From: Ralstonia sp. TCR112
GTDB lineage: Bacteria > Pseudomonadota > Gammaproteobacteria > Burkholderiales > Burkholderiaceae
Length of the DNA: 64,000 nt
Direction: 5' to 3'
NCBI RefSeq assembly: GCF_007997035.1
Contig: NZ_VOSS01000025.1
Span: forward strand, 1-64,000
Position numbers and translations under genes: made by a program. Below, in pieces: positions 56,468 to 64,000 of this stretch; position 1 is the first letter of the stretch; every line of letters starts with the position of its first letter. A model generated the notes under the pieces. That model had not been told where the DNA came from. It was given only the letters and a program-made list of their open reading frames with translations, and did no database searches.

Positions 56468-57115
56468 ATGCCTACCGTCCTCGTCACCGGTTTTGATCCG
56501 TTCGAGAACGAACCCATCAACCCGTCGTGGGAAGCCGTGCGCACCCTCGACGGGCAGGGAATCGCAGGCGCCGACATCGTCGCGCGCCAGTTGCCGACCA
56601 TCTTTGGCGAGTCCAACAAAGTGCTCGGCAAGTTGCTGCAGACGCTGCAGCCCGATGTGGTGATCGCCGTGGGGCAGGCCGGGGGCCGTGCCGAGATGGC
56701 GATCGAGCGCGTCGCCATCAATGTCGACGACGCGCGCATTGCCGACAACGCCGGCAAACAACCGATCGATATCGCCATCGCGAGTGACGGGCCGGCCGCG
56801 TATTTTTCAACGCTGCCGATCAAGACCATCGTGCGTGAACTGCGTGCGGGCGGTGTTCCCGCGTCGGTTTCGCAGACGGCGGGCACCTTTGTCTGCAACC
56901 ACGTCTTCTATGGGCTGATGCACGCCATCGCCCGCCAGAAGCTGCCCACGCGCGGCGGCTTCATCCACATTCCGTATCTGCCGTCGCAGGCCGCCAAGCA
57001 CCCGGGGCAACCGAGCATGGCGCACGACACCATCGTCGCCGGGCTGCGCATCGCCATCGAGACAACGCTGCGCACGCTGCACGACGTACGGGAAACCGGC
57101 GGCCAGCTGCACTGA
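56468..57115 (+). CDS. pcp: pyroglutamyl-peptidase I
   Basis: Pcp removes N-terminal pyroglutamate from peptides. It has 215 residues with a gcaggag site before the ATG. The Glu-region signature TGFDPFENEPINPSWEAV is at residues 6-23. The catalytic Cys lies in TAGTFVCNHVFYGLMH near 138-153 and the His near residue 167 (GGFIHIPYLP), so the Cys-His-Glu triad is complete. It is cytoplasmic, so it acts on imported peptides or cell proteins. The released 5-oxoproline would feed the PxpABC complex encoded upstream, closing a salvage route to glutamate. Confidence 0.95.
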   Translation: MPTVLVTGFDPFENEPINPSWEAVRTLDGQGIAGADIVARQLPTIFGESNKVLGKLLQTLQPDVVIAVGQAGGRAEMAIERVAINVDDARIADNAGKQPIDIAIASDGPAAYFSTLPIKTIVRELRAGGVPASVSQTAGTFVCNHVFYGLMHAIARQKLPTRGGFIHIPYLPSQAAKHPGQPSMAHDTIVAGLRIAIETTLRTLHDVRETGGQLH

Positions 57116-57140
57116 GCCGGCGCGGCGGCACGCGCTCCGG

Positions 57141-57875
57141 TCAGTCCGTGAAGCGTGTATGTCGTTGCAGCTCGATGCGCACCGGCGTGCCCGGCGCCGC
57201 ATAGGCGGAGGTGATCGGTGCCGTGTCGGTCGTGGGCCATTCGACTTCGATGGCCGCTAGCGCTTCGTCGTGCAATAGGGGCGAGCGCTGCAACTTCGGC
57301 GGCGTCGTCGCGGGCACGGCGGCCTGCACCACGGGGCGCGGTCGCCCCAGTCTGGCCGGCAATTGCGTTACGGCCGGCGCTGCTGCAGCGATGACCGGCG
57401 TGGCAACTTCCGTTTCGTCGAATGCCATGTCGGGTGCCTGAACCACGTCGGCTGCGGCTATGGCTGTGGGAGCCCCCTCGGACTCCGTGGCTTCGTTGGG
57501 TTCCGTCGACGCCGCCGGCGTCGCAGCGGAATGCGCGAGCAAAAGGGGCGGTACGGTCTGCGGGGCGACGGCGGCCACGGTTGCTTGATCCAACCCTGCG
57601 GCTGGCTGCCGATGTTGCCCGGTCTGCCAGCCAAGCAGTGCGGCCGCCAACGTGCACGCCATGCCAATCGACAGCCCGGTCATGCGTCGACGCCACTGCC
57701 CACGGCCGGCTGCGCGGGTGTCACCGCACGTGTGGGCGGCCGGATCGGACGATGCGCTCACCTGTGTCGCGGGGCTGGGCTGCGCGCTGTCGAGTGCAGG
57801 CCCGAAGGGCGGCGGCATACGCACCAAGCCTGGCAGGCGCAGGTGTCCGTCGATGATGAAGTTGGGGGATTCCAA
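57141..57875 (-). CDS. hypothetical protein with one membrane segment and Ala/Pro-rich outer part
   Basis: This encodes 244 residues. I do not recognise the family. The first 60 residues are polar and probably cytoplasmic. One hydrophobic segment lies at about 66-85 after basic residues, and the rest is rich in Ala, Pro, Thr and Val with repeated PAV/AAP runs, as in periplasmic linkers. The end is a short mixed segment (RIELQRHTRF). The shape recalls secretion or pilus accessory proteins such as GspB-like or PilP-like linkers, but no motif supports a name. It is convergent with pcp; the start is the first ATG and may be later. Confidence 0.6.
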   Translation of the reverse strand: MESPNFIIDGHLRLPGLVRMPPPFGPALDSAQPSPATQVSASSDPAAHTCGDTRAAGRGQWRRRMTGLSIGMACTLAAALLGWQTGQHRQPAAGLDQATVAAVAPQTVPPLLLAHSAATPAASTEPNEATESEGAPTAIAAADVVQAPDMAFDETEVATPVIAAAAPAVTQLPARLGRPRPVVQAAVPATTPPKLQRSPLLHDEALAAIEVEWPTTDTAPITSAYAAPGTPVRIELQRHTRFTD

Positions 57876-58070
57876 GTCCGTCTCCGCTGATGGCCGCAGC
57901 GCGCATCCAAGCCGGCTGCGCGAGCAGGCGCCATGCTAAGCGGCAGATGGACGGTGGTCGATCAGATTGGTCTTAACTCGATGCGCGTTGCATCGAAGGC
58001 GGAGAGGTCGCTGGCCCGCCGCTCTTGCGCTAGGCCAGGAAGGTGAGTGTCAAAGACCTTGACGAGACGT

Positions 58071-58703
58071 TTAAGGCGCGGGCGACCAGTGCGGATCGTT
58101 GAGCTGTTTTTCCAGCAAGCGAATCTGCTGCTGCAGTGATTCGACCTGGGTCTGGTACGCACGACGCTCGATGTCCAGCGCCTTCGTCTCCTGACGCATG
58201 GTCTGCTGTTCGGTCAGCATCTTTTGGCGCTGCGCCTGCATGATGCGGACCTCCTCGCTGAGCGAGGCGGCGCGCTGCTGAGCTGCCTGGGCTTCGCGTT
58301 CCAGTTGCGCTTTTTGGCCCGCCGTGACGGCGCGGCGCAGATCATCTTCGGCCCACGTACGGGTCTGGCTGGCCAGCGTTTCGTACGCGCCCTCGGCCGG
58401 AGCGACCGACGCAAACTTGTACACACGCCACAGTTCTTTGCGATACGACAGGGCGACGTAGGCCGTGGTGTCTTCGTTGACCAGCAGCAGGCTCGTGCCG
58501 TAGTCGCCGTTGTAGGTCGTGCGCAGTTCAGTCAGGCGCTTCTGCGCCAGCAGCTGCTGCAGTTCAGCGACGGTGCCGCCTGACGCAGCCGTGGACACTG
58601 CCGGCGCTTGTGGTGCACTGGCTTGCGCGTGGACGAGGCCGGCGCCCGCAACCGAGGCTGCGGCAACGAACGTGAGGACGGTTCGGCGGAGTACGAGAGA
58701 CAT
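58071..58703 (-). CDS. DUF2968 family exported coiled-coil protein
   Basis: This encodes 210 residues. A signal peptide covers about 1-27 (ending VHAQA). A conserved domain at about 45-100 (LRTTYNGDYGTSLLLVNEDT, WRVYKF) is followed by a long coiled coil from about 115 to the end, rich in Gln, Glu, Arg and Leu. The pattern fits DUF2968, a Burkholderia/Ralstonia family without a known function. The protein is most likely periplasmic. The 195-bp gap before the next gene on its left holds no gene I can support. Confidence 0.75.
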   Translation of the reverse strand: MSLVLRRTVLTFVAAASVAGAGLVHAQASAPQAPAVSTAASGGTVAELQQLLAQKRLTELRTTYNGDYGTSLLLVNEDTTAYVALSYRKELWRVYKFASVAPAEGAYETLASQTRTWAEDDLRRAVTAGQKAQLEREAQAAQQRAASLSEEVRIMQAQRQKMLTEQQTMRQETKALDIERRAYQTQVESLQQQIRLLEKQLNDPHWSPAP

Positions 58704-58738
58704 CGCAAAGTTCAGAAATCGGAGGCGACGCGACTATA

Positions 58739-59146
58739 TCAGCTTTGTGCGCCCCGCCCCGCAGCGAGCGTACCGATTTGACCTTCCGTCGCCTTTGAAT
58801 CATGGCGGCGTCGCGCCTCGGCCACGATGCACTGCCATTCGCTGAATGAGACGCGCTCGCGGAACATCTCGATCAGGAAGTCGCCGACGTCCTGATGCCG
58901 CTTTGACGTGCCAAGCGCGGCTTTCAAGCGCCGCAACTCTCTCTGCAAACGCGTGACGCGGGCCCGTGCGTTGGCCTGTTGCAATGAGCCGATGGGGAAT
59001 GTTCTTACGGATGCTTCGGCCGCTGCCAACGCTCGCACGAGGTCGGCACGTTGCTGCTGAAGCGATTCAAACTCGCGCTGGAGTTCACGGCTGCCGTCTG
59101 GGGAGGGGGATTGCGATTGCTCGGGGCGAGCGATGGCATGGCGCAC
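58739..59146 (-). CDS. hypothetical coiled-coil protein
   Basis: A GTG at 59146 with a perfect aggagg site 8 nt upstream gives 135 residues; the open frame to 59281 reads into a repeat and is not coding. The middle (about 25-90) is a heptad-like coiled coil with many Leu, Glu, Arg and Gln (REFESLQQQRADLV). The C-terminal third has a conserved-looking FSEWQCIVAEAR segment. No signal peptide or membrane segment. I do not recognise the family. The gene is next to the DUF2968 gene in the same direction, 35 bp away. Confidence 0.65.
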   Translation of the reverse strand: MRHAIARPEQSQSPSPDGSRELQREFESLQQQRADLVRALAAAEASVRTFPIGSLQQANARARVTRLQRELRRLKAALGTSKRHQDVGDFLIEMFRERVSFSEWQCIVAEARRRHDSKATEGQIGTLAAGRGAQS

Positions 59147-59195
59147 GTTGGGGCCTCCTGCGATGGGTTGGTATCCCGCTCCCTGACGCCAATCA

Positions 59196-59280
59196 GGGTG
59201 GCCGGGCACAAGGTAGAGTTGGCGTACCGGTATCGCAGGCAACCGGCGAGCGCGAGCGCTCCCCCACCAAGGCCCGACCA
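59196..59280. repeat. 85-bp repeat, copy A
   Basis: This copy is about 82 percent identical by eye, without gaps, to 59443-59527. It has inverted ends (ggtggccgggc and a degenerate gcccgacca) and inner dyads such as gagcg-N-cgctc. It lies just upstream of the coiled-coil gene at 58739-59146. The gene-free stretch 59147-59542 consists largely of the two copies and about 160 bp between them. Confidence 0.75.
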
Positions 59281-59442
59281 TAGGAGGCGCTTGATGTACG
59301 GGCGTAAAAAAACCGCCAACCGGCGGTCGTACCCGCCTGCGATATTCTCGGACGCCAATCCGAGGTCACGTTGTGTGCGTGACGGGCCGCAGTATAGCCC
59401 AGGGGGCATGCCCTATTTGTGCCAGATGGTGATGCAACGATG

Positions 59443-59527
59443 GGGTGGCCGGGCACAAGGCGAGGTTGGCGTACCGGTGACAAAGGAAACCGGCGAGCGC
59501 AAACGCTCCCTTGCCAAGGCCCGGCCA
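59443..59527. repeat. 85-bp repeat, copy B
   Basis: This is the same orientation as copy A. Inverted ends tggccgggc/gcccggcca are exact here, and two inner hairpins (ccggt/accgg and gagcg/cgctc) make it strongly structured. It lies 15 bp beyond the stop of the PAS-LuxR gene, where a REP-like element or mini transposable element is often found. Confidence 0.75.
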
Positions 59528-59542
59528 TGAACAAAGCGGGTA

Positions 59543-60127
59543 TCAGCGGCTCTGCATCTCTTTGAGCCACAGGCTCATCAGCCCAGCGCGGCCACGCACG
59601 CCGAACTTGCGATAGACGCTCGTGATGTAAGAGTGCGTGGTCGACGTGGCCAGACCGAGCTGTTCCGCAATCTGCTTTTCTGCGGCTTCAGTCAATAACA
59701 ACTGCAATACCCTGGATTCATGAGGCGCGAGACGCGCCTGCAGTTGCGCCAAGGGACTGCGCTCGGCCGCCGTTCTTGTTGCGGTGACGTTACGTGCCAC
59801 GCCGATGCGGAGCCGATGCTCGACGTTCCACTGTGCGGACCACGACAAATGGACATCGGTGCCAAGCTGGTGCCGATAGCGATTCTCAAATCCGGTGCAT
59901 TTAATGCCAGCCTGAACGCGACCCGCTTGCTTTTGCGTTCTGTCGCGGTCGTCAGGCGCCACGAGTTCGAGCATGGTTTGCCCAAGCAGGTCGGAGGGGC
60001 GGTAACCAAGAATGTCTTCCCACGCAGCATTGGCGTGACGGATCCGCCCACGCTCGTCGACCAGAAAGACGCCATCTGGAAGACTATTGGCCAACGCGAT
60101 CGCGCTTACATCCTTGAGGACTTCCAT
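59543..60127 (-). CDS. PAS domain and LuxR-type helix-turn-helix regulator
   Basis: This encodes 194 residues from the ATG at 60127; the frame is open to 60295, but the extra part shows no domain. The PAS fold covers about 8-110 (DGVFLVDERGRIRHANAAWEDILGY split by typical PAS turns). The C-terminal LuxR/NarL-type helix-turn-helix runs from about 130 to the end (RVLQLLLTEAAEKQIAEQL, HSYITSVYRKFGV). No receiver domain or AHL-binding domain is present, so it is a one-component sensor of a ligand or redox state. No clear ribosome binding site supports any of the starts. Target genes are unknown. Confidence 0.8.
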   Translation of the reverse strand: MEVLKDVSAIALANSLPDGVFLVDERGRIRHANAAWEDILGYRPSDLLGQTMLELVAPDDRDRTQKQAGRVQAGIKCTGFENRYRHQLGTDVHLSWSAQWNVEHRLRIGVARNVTATRTAAERSPLAQLQARLAPHESRVLQLLLTEAAEKQIAEQLGLATSTTHSYITSVYRKFGVRGRAGLMSLWLKEMQSR

Positions 60128-60802
60128 GGTTTGACGCGTTGAGTTGCAATACAAAAGAACCGATGCCAAAGCGCCGATGCGCATTATCAATGCGTGATCG
60201 CCATCCCGGATAACGGCGATATGACAGCGCTGCCAGAACTTGCCGCGCTTTGGAAAATGTTGATCTAAGCTCGTTGCACCCAATTGCAGCCGCATGAACG
60301 GCGTCTGCTGGCGGGTTCATACCTCTAATTAGCAGGGTGCCAGCCAGAATAGCGTCTGCTATCGTTTTCGACAATATTGGGCATCAGCATCGTGCCTGAT
60401 AAAAAGTTCAGCGCCCGTGCGGTTCCATGGAGCCGACGCAGGGCGGGTAACGGGGAAAACAGCAAGTCGCCTGGCCGTCGCAGGCCAAACACGTCTCGTA
60501 GGCGCGGGGTGAGCGGATTCTCCCCGCGTCTTTGCGAGTTGGCGTTCCGGCGATATGGCTTCGGTGTTGATGCGCGGGCCATCACCAATCCGATCGTTGG
60601 TGAGGGAACCTCATAAGAACGAGCCGCAACTTTGAAGAACGGGGAAGCGTCTTTACGCGCTTGACTAACCCCAAGCCCGGGGGGGCTTGGGGCAGCGCTT
60701 CTGTCCTTGGCATTGGCAGCAACGCGCAGCAGAGCCCGTCAGGTTATTCCATTCGAGAAAAGAATAATCAATAAGCCTGTTTTGATTTAACGCCCGATTA
60801 AT
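60128..60802. other. 675-bp gene-free stretch with several hairpins
   Basis: No reading frame here looks coding; frames on both strands at 60325-60616 are Arg-rich shadows of each other. Several hairpins stand out: tggcc/ggcca near 60470, tcaccaa/ttggtga at about 60583-60604, and a 9-bp stem ccccaagcc/ggcttgggg at 60669-60692. The last 60 bp before 60803 are AT-rich and likely hold the promoter of the HicB-like gene. A structured RNA or a degraded gene cannot be excluded. Confidence 0.5.
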
Positions 60803-61252
60803 ATGGATTTGATTTGCAAGGTAAGGTTGTACCAAGATCGCGGACGTTATTTTGCGGTGTTGGTCGCACCGGACACGATGTGCTCCAGCACAGGGCGAAA
60901 TGCAGCTGAAGCTTTGACAAATCTAGGCCGCTCAATGGCCGAGAGTCCACTCCCTCAGTCGGTAGATCTCCCCATCAAGTCGAAAGAGCGCCAGAAGAGA
61001 AGCCCGGCAGGAGGACTGCCGTCTGAACCTCGTGAAGTTTCCCGCGCTGTCCCACTCGTTAAACGCCTTCTTGAAGAGCGCTTCGGGAAGACCACGCTGC
61101 GTGGGCTCTCGGAAAAACTGGGTTTGGACGACGTCACTCCGCAATTGCTGTCGTCTTCCATCGCGGGCAATGGAGCGAAGCGCGTTCGCCTCGCCATTGC
61201 CCAGGCGCTCGGAGAAGACGCCGATGTGCTTTGGCCCACGGCGCGGCACTGA
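60803..61252 (+). CDS. orphan HicB-like protein with C-terminal helix-turn-helix
   Basis: This encodes 149 residues. The first 50 or so resemble the HicB fold (VRLYQDRGRYFAVLVAPDTM, then EALTNLGRSMAES). After a Lys/Arg-rich linker, the last 65 residues look like a Ner/lambda-type DNA-binding domain (LSEKLGLDD, then IAQALGEDADVLWP near the end). HicB antitoxins often have such a tail and repress their own promoter. No HicA-like toxin gene of about 60 codons was found on either side. It may be a solitary antitoxin or a phage-type regulator. The start is the ATG after an AT-rich stretch. Confidence 0.55.
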   Translation: MDLICKVRLYQDRGRYFAVLVAPDTMCSSTGRNAAEALTNLGRSMAESPLPQSVDLPIKSKERQKRSPAGGLPSEPREVSRAVPLVKRLLEERFGKTTLRGLSEKLGLDDVTPQLLSSSIAGNGAKRVRLAIAQALGEDADVLWPTARH

Positions 61253-61310
61253 AAAAGCGGCGCGGGCTGGAAGAGTAGGGGGGAAATCTGGAACGCCTTG
61301 GAACAAGGAC

Positions 61311-61400
61311 TGGCGGAAGCGGTGAGATTCGAACTCACGGATGGGTCACCCCATCGGCAGTTTTCAAGACTGCTGCCTTAAACCACTCGGCCACGCTTCC
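61311..61400 (-). tRNA. tRNA-Ser (anticodon UGA)
   Basis: The minus-strand sequence folds as a 90-nt class II tRNA: acceptor ggaagcg/cgcttcc, anticodon loop cttgaaa giving UGA, a long variable arm (gatgggg/cccatc), the T-loop gttcgaatc, and an encoded CCA end at 61311-61313. It reads UCA and UCG-type serine codons by wobble. It lies downstream of hemW on the same strand. Confidence 0.97.
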
Positions 61401-61474
61401 TTCGTACTGCGCTGCTCGTTGCGAGCAAGGGCGCCATTGTAACGGTACCTGGCGCAACTTGGCACCGGGTACTG

Positions 61475-62742
61475 TCAGTTTTCGTCGTCGGCCAAGAACA
61501 ATTCCTGCAAATCGTTGAGGAACCGCTGCCCCAGCTCGGTCGGGCGGATGGCGACATGGTCGCGCGTGAGCAAACCGCGCTGCTCTGCGGCATCGAGTTG
61601 TCGCTCGATCGAGCGCAGCGGCAGGCCCGTGCGTTCCTGGAACAGCGTGACGGGGAACCCATCCGTCAAGCGCAGCGCATTGAGCATGAACTCGAACGGC
61701 AGGTCGGCGGCGTCGACTTCGCGCTGCTCCTGCATGACCGCCGCACCGCCGCAGTCTCGGCCTGGCGCAGATACGTGTCCGGATGTTTGTGCCGCATCTC
61801 GCGAATGACCCGGTGCGGAAAGCTGAGCTTGCCGTGCGCACCGGGGCCGATGCCAAGGTAATCGCCGAATTGCCAGTAGTTCAGATTGTGCTTACAGCGC
61901 TTGCCGGCCTTGGCGTATGCCGACACCTCGTAGTGCTCGTAGCCTGCCGCCGCCAACCGCGCGTGGATCCAGTCCTGCATTGCAAACGCCGCGTCGTCAT
62001 CCGGCAGCGCGGGCGGGTACTTGGCGAAATACGTGTTCGGCTCCAGCGTCAGGTGGTACAGCGACACGTGGTTCGTATCGAACGACAACGCGGCCTCCAC
62101 GTCGGCCTCGCACTCGGCAAGCGTCTGGCCCGGCAGGGCAAACATCAGGTCGAGGTTGATGTTGTCGAAGTGCGCGCGGGCGATGTCGATGGCGGCGCGC
62201 GCTTCGGCGGCGCTGTGGATGCGGCCAAGCGCCTGCAGGTGCGCGTCGTTGAAGCTCTGGATGCCGATCGACAGGCGGTTCACGCCGCTGGCGCGATAGC
62301 TGCGGAAGCGTTCGGCCTCGAAGGTGCCCGGGTTGGCCTCCATCGTGATCTCGGCGTCGGCGTCAACGGGCAGCAGCATGCGGATGTCCGACAGCAGCCG
62401 GTCCAGCCCCTGCGCTGACAACAGGCTCGGCGTGCCGCCACCAATGAAGATCGTATGCACATGCCGGCCCCACACCATTGGTAGTGCGGCTTCCAAATCC
62501 TGACGCACGGCAGCGAGAAAGCGCTCTTCCGGGATGCCCTGTTCCGGCTCTGCATGCGAGTTGAAATCGCAGTACGGACACTTGCGTACGCACCACGGCA
62601 CGTGCACGTACAACGACAGCGGCGGCGAGGCGGGCAGGCTGATCTTGCCCGGCTGCAGGAAGACGGAGGTGACCTTGTCACCGGTTTCAGCGGCGGTCGC
62701 GGAAGGCGTCTTGGCTGCGCCGGCGGGGTGAATCGGAATCAT
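61475..62742 (-). pseudogene. hemW: HemW radical SAM heme chaperone, frameshifted
   Basis: The ATG at 62742 lies 7 bp after the rdgB stop. The radical SAM cluster motif CVRKCPYCDF is near residues 42-51, then GGGTPS and a full HemN-like core. The frame follows the family to TYLRQAET and then goes wrong: it reads into Arg/Ser-rich sequence and stops at 61666. The correct C-terminus (MQEQREVDAADLPFEFMLN on to the end at 61475) continues in another frame. The break is near 61746-61751 and one extra base would mend it, giving about 422 residues. HemW (once called HemN-like) transfers heme to respiratory proteins. A sequencing error in a GC-rich run is as likely as real loss. Confidence 0.82.
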
Positions 62743-62749
62743 CGGAACG

Positions 62750-63355
62750 TCAGGCGTTTTCAAAGGTGCGCAGCCGTTCAACGAGCTGCGCGAGGGCTTG
62801 TGCACGATGGCTCACGCTGTTCTTCTCGGCTTTGCTCAGCTCGGCGGCGGTCTTGCCGAGATCGGGCAGCAGGAAGTGCGGGTCGTAGCCGAAGCCGCCG
62901 TCGCCGCGCGGTGTGTCGATCACCTCGCCAAACCAGTTGCCTTCGGCAATGATCGGCTGCGGGTCATCGGCGTGGCGCACGTAGACGAGCACGCAAACAT
63001 AATGCGCGCCGCGGTCGGCCTTGCCGGCCAGTTCGCGGACGAGGCGGGCGTTGTTGGCGGCATCCGATTTGGGCTCGCCCGCCAGTTGCGCATAGCGCGC
63101 GGAATACACGCCCGGCGCGCCGCCCAGGGCATGCACGCAGATGCCGGAGTCGTCTGCCAGCGCGGGCAGGCCGGACGCACGGCTCGCGTGGCGTGCCTTG
63201 GTGAGCGCGTTTTCAACGAAGGTCGCATAGGGCTCCTCCGCCTCGGGAATGCCGAGCGCGCCTTGGGGCGTCACGTCAAACCCGAGGGTGCCCAGCAGCG
63301 CGTTGAATTCGGCCAGCTTCCCGGCGTTGTTCGAGGCGAGAACGATCTTGCGCAT
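62750..63355 (-). CDS. rdgB: XTP/dITP diphosphatase (RdgB/HAM1)
   Basis: RdgB removes deaminated purine nucleotides such as dITP and XTP, which prevents mutagenic incorporation. It has 201 residues from the ATG at 63355; a GTG at 63370 that overlaps the rph stop (GTGA) is an alternative. Motifs are RKIVLASNNAGKLAEF at the start, ADDSGICV near 66-73, and GGFGYDPHF near 150-158. The order rph-rdgB-hemW is conserved in many proteobacteria. Confidence 0.95.
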   Translation of the reverse strand: MRKIVLASNNAGKLAEFNALLGTLGFDVTPQGALGIPEAEEPYATFVENALTKARHASRASGLPALADDSGICVHALGGAPGVYSARYAQLAGEPKSDAANNARLVRELAGKADRGAHYVCVLVYVRHADDPQPIIAEGNWFGEVIDTPRGDGGFGYDPHFLLPDLGKTAAELSKAEKNSVSHRAQALAQLVERLRTFENA

Positions 63356-63366
63356 GGCCGTGTCGA

Positions 63367-64000
63367 TCACAGGCCCAGCGCCTGCTTCTGCAGGCCGATC
63401 AGCGTGCGGATGCCTTGGTCGGCCAGGCCCAGCAATGCATCCATTTCAGCGCGCGAGAACGGCGTGCCTTCCGCGGTGCCTTGCACTTCCACAAAGCCGC
63501 CGCTGCCCGTCATGACGACGTTCATGTCGGTGTCGCACGCCGAGTCTTCGGGGTAGTCCAGGTCGAGCACCGGTACGCCGTCGACCACGCCCACCGACAC
63601 GGCAGCTACGAAATCGCGGATCGGGTTGCCCGCCAGCAGGCCCTTTTCGCGCATGACCGAGACTGCGTCATATGCCGCGACGAACGCGCCGGTAATGCTG
63701 GCCGTGCGCGTGCCGCCATCGGCTTGCAGCACGTCGCAGTCGAGGTGCAGCGTGTGCTCGCCCAGCGCGCGCAGATCGAACACCGAGCGCATCGCGCGGC
63801 CGATCAGGCGCTGGATTTCCTGCGTGCGGCCGGTCTGCTTGCCGCGCGCGGCTTCGCGGTCGGAGCGCGTGTGCGTCGAGCGCGGCAGCATGCCGTATTC
63901 GGCCGTCACCCAGCCCTCGCCGCTGCCTTTCTTGTGCGGTGGCACCTTGGGCAGCACGCTGGCCGTGCAGAGCACTTGCGTGTCGCCAAAGCACACCAGC
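63367..64000 (-). CDS. rph: ribonuclease PH, 5' end outside window
   Basis: RNase PH trims tRNA 3' ends by phosphorolysis. About 211 residues are visible; roughly 30 N-terminal residues lie beyond the right edge, since the sequence enters at [13 protein letters not shown]. Further family segments are [30 protein letters not shown] and [15 protein letters not shown]. The stop overlaps the possible rdgB start. It is the first gene of the rph-rdgB-hemW run. Confidence 0.96.
   Translation of the reverse strand, partial: LVCFGDTQVLCTASVLPKVPPHKKGSGEGWVTAEYGMLPRSTHTRSDREAARGKQTGRTQEIQRLIGRAMRSVFDLRALGEHTLHLDCDVLQADGGTRTASITGAFVAAYDAVSVMREKGLLAGNPIRDFVAAVSVGVVDGVPVLDLDYPEDSACDTDMNVVMTGSGGFVEVQGTAEGTPFSRAEMDALLGLADQGIRTLIGLQKQALGL

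Noticed and set aside
60325-60616. Overlapping frames of 79 and 87 codons on opposite strands
   Set aside because: Both are Arg-rich mirror images without a good start or a recognisable domain.
61311-61400. Integration scar at the tRNA-Ser 3' end
   Set aside because: No direct repeat of the tRNA end was seen within the window and no integrase gene is present, so an island is not claimed as a feature.

Overview
The window looks like a stretch of the main chromosome of a Ralstonia-type betaproteobacterium (Burkholderiaceae). The evidence is the high GC content, the families DUF2957, DUF2968 and PraB-like, the yebC-purD-hemF-nadD-rsfS-rlmH-maf-rng order, and the LPS-core cluster placed after dnaE. 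The species cannot be fixed from sequence reading alone. Most of the window is housekeeping and metabolism. No IS element, prophage or CRISPR array was seen.

Layout. 0-3.7 kb: an envelope group (DUF2957 protein cut by the window edge, OmpW-like porin, small exported PraB-like protein) and an exported metallo-beta-lactamase-fold enzyme. 3.7-11 kb: a minus-strand unit of acyl-CoA ligase, single-chain biotin-dependent acyl-CoA carboxylase and periplasmic binding protein. It faces a divergent TetR regulator across an intergenic region with two tandem operator-like palindromes. 11-18 kb: an ODP-type di-iron protein with an FNR-like box, RhlE helicase, GluQRS, a LysR/pirin/flavodoxin redox group, and TrhO coupled to a tiny lipoprotein. 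18-28.4 kb: dnaE, then LPS core assembly genes (four glycosyltransferases, an O-antigen ligase, MsbA).

28.5-36.4 kb: an AhpD-like protein, then on the minus strand yebC, purD, hemF, nadD, rsfS, rlmH, maf and rng, several overlapping by 4 nt. 36.5-49 kb: a frameshifted HerA-like ATPase gene, pyrimidine salvage (upp plus an NCS1 permease), a DMT exporter, an unusual SDR, MgsA, a quinone reductase, and a complete BMP-type ABC transporter probably for nucleosides. 49.5-57 kb: a Bcr/CflA exporter, then a 5-oxoproline module (pxpB, pxpC, pxpA, DUF969, DUF979, a TRAP-type binding protein, pcp). Together these could release, import and hydrolyse pyroglutamate. 57-61.3 kb: small hypothetical and coiled-coil genes, a pair of 85-bp repeats, a PAS-LuxR regulator, a 675-bp gap and an orphan HicB/HTH protein. 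This most accessory-like stretch ends at tRNA-Ser(UGA). 61.4-64 kb: hemW (frameshifted), rdgB and rph (cut by the window edge).

Two conserved genes (HerA-like and hemW) each carry an apparent one-base loss in a GC-rich run. Sequencing error is a serious alternative to real decay for both. The best candidates for new biology are the 5-oxoproline uptake module, which pairs DUF969/DUF979 membrane proteins with a lone TRAP binding protein, and the TetR-controlled ligase-carboxylase-binding-protein unit.
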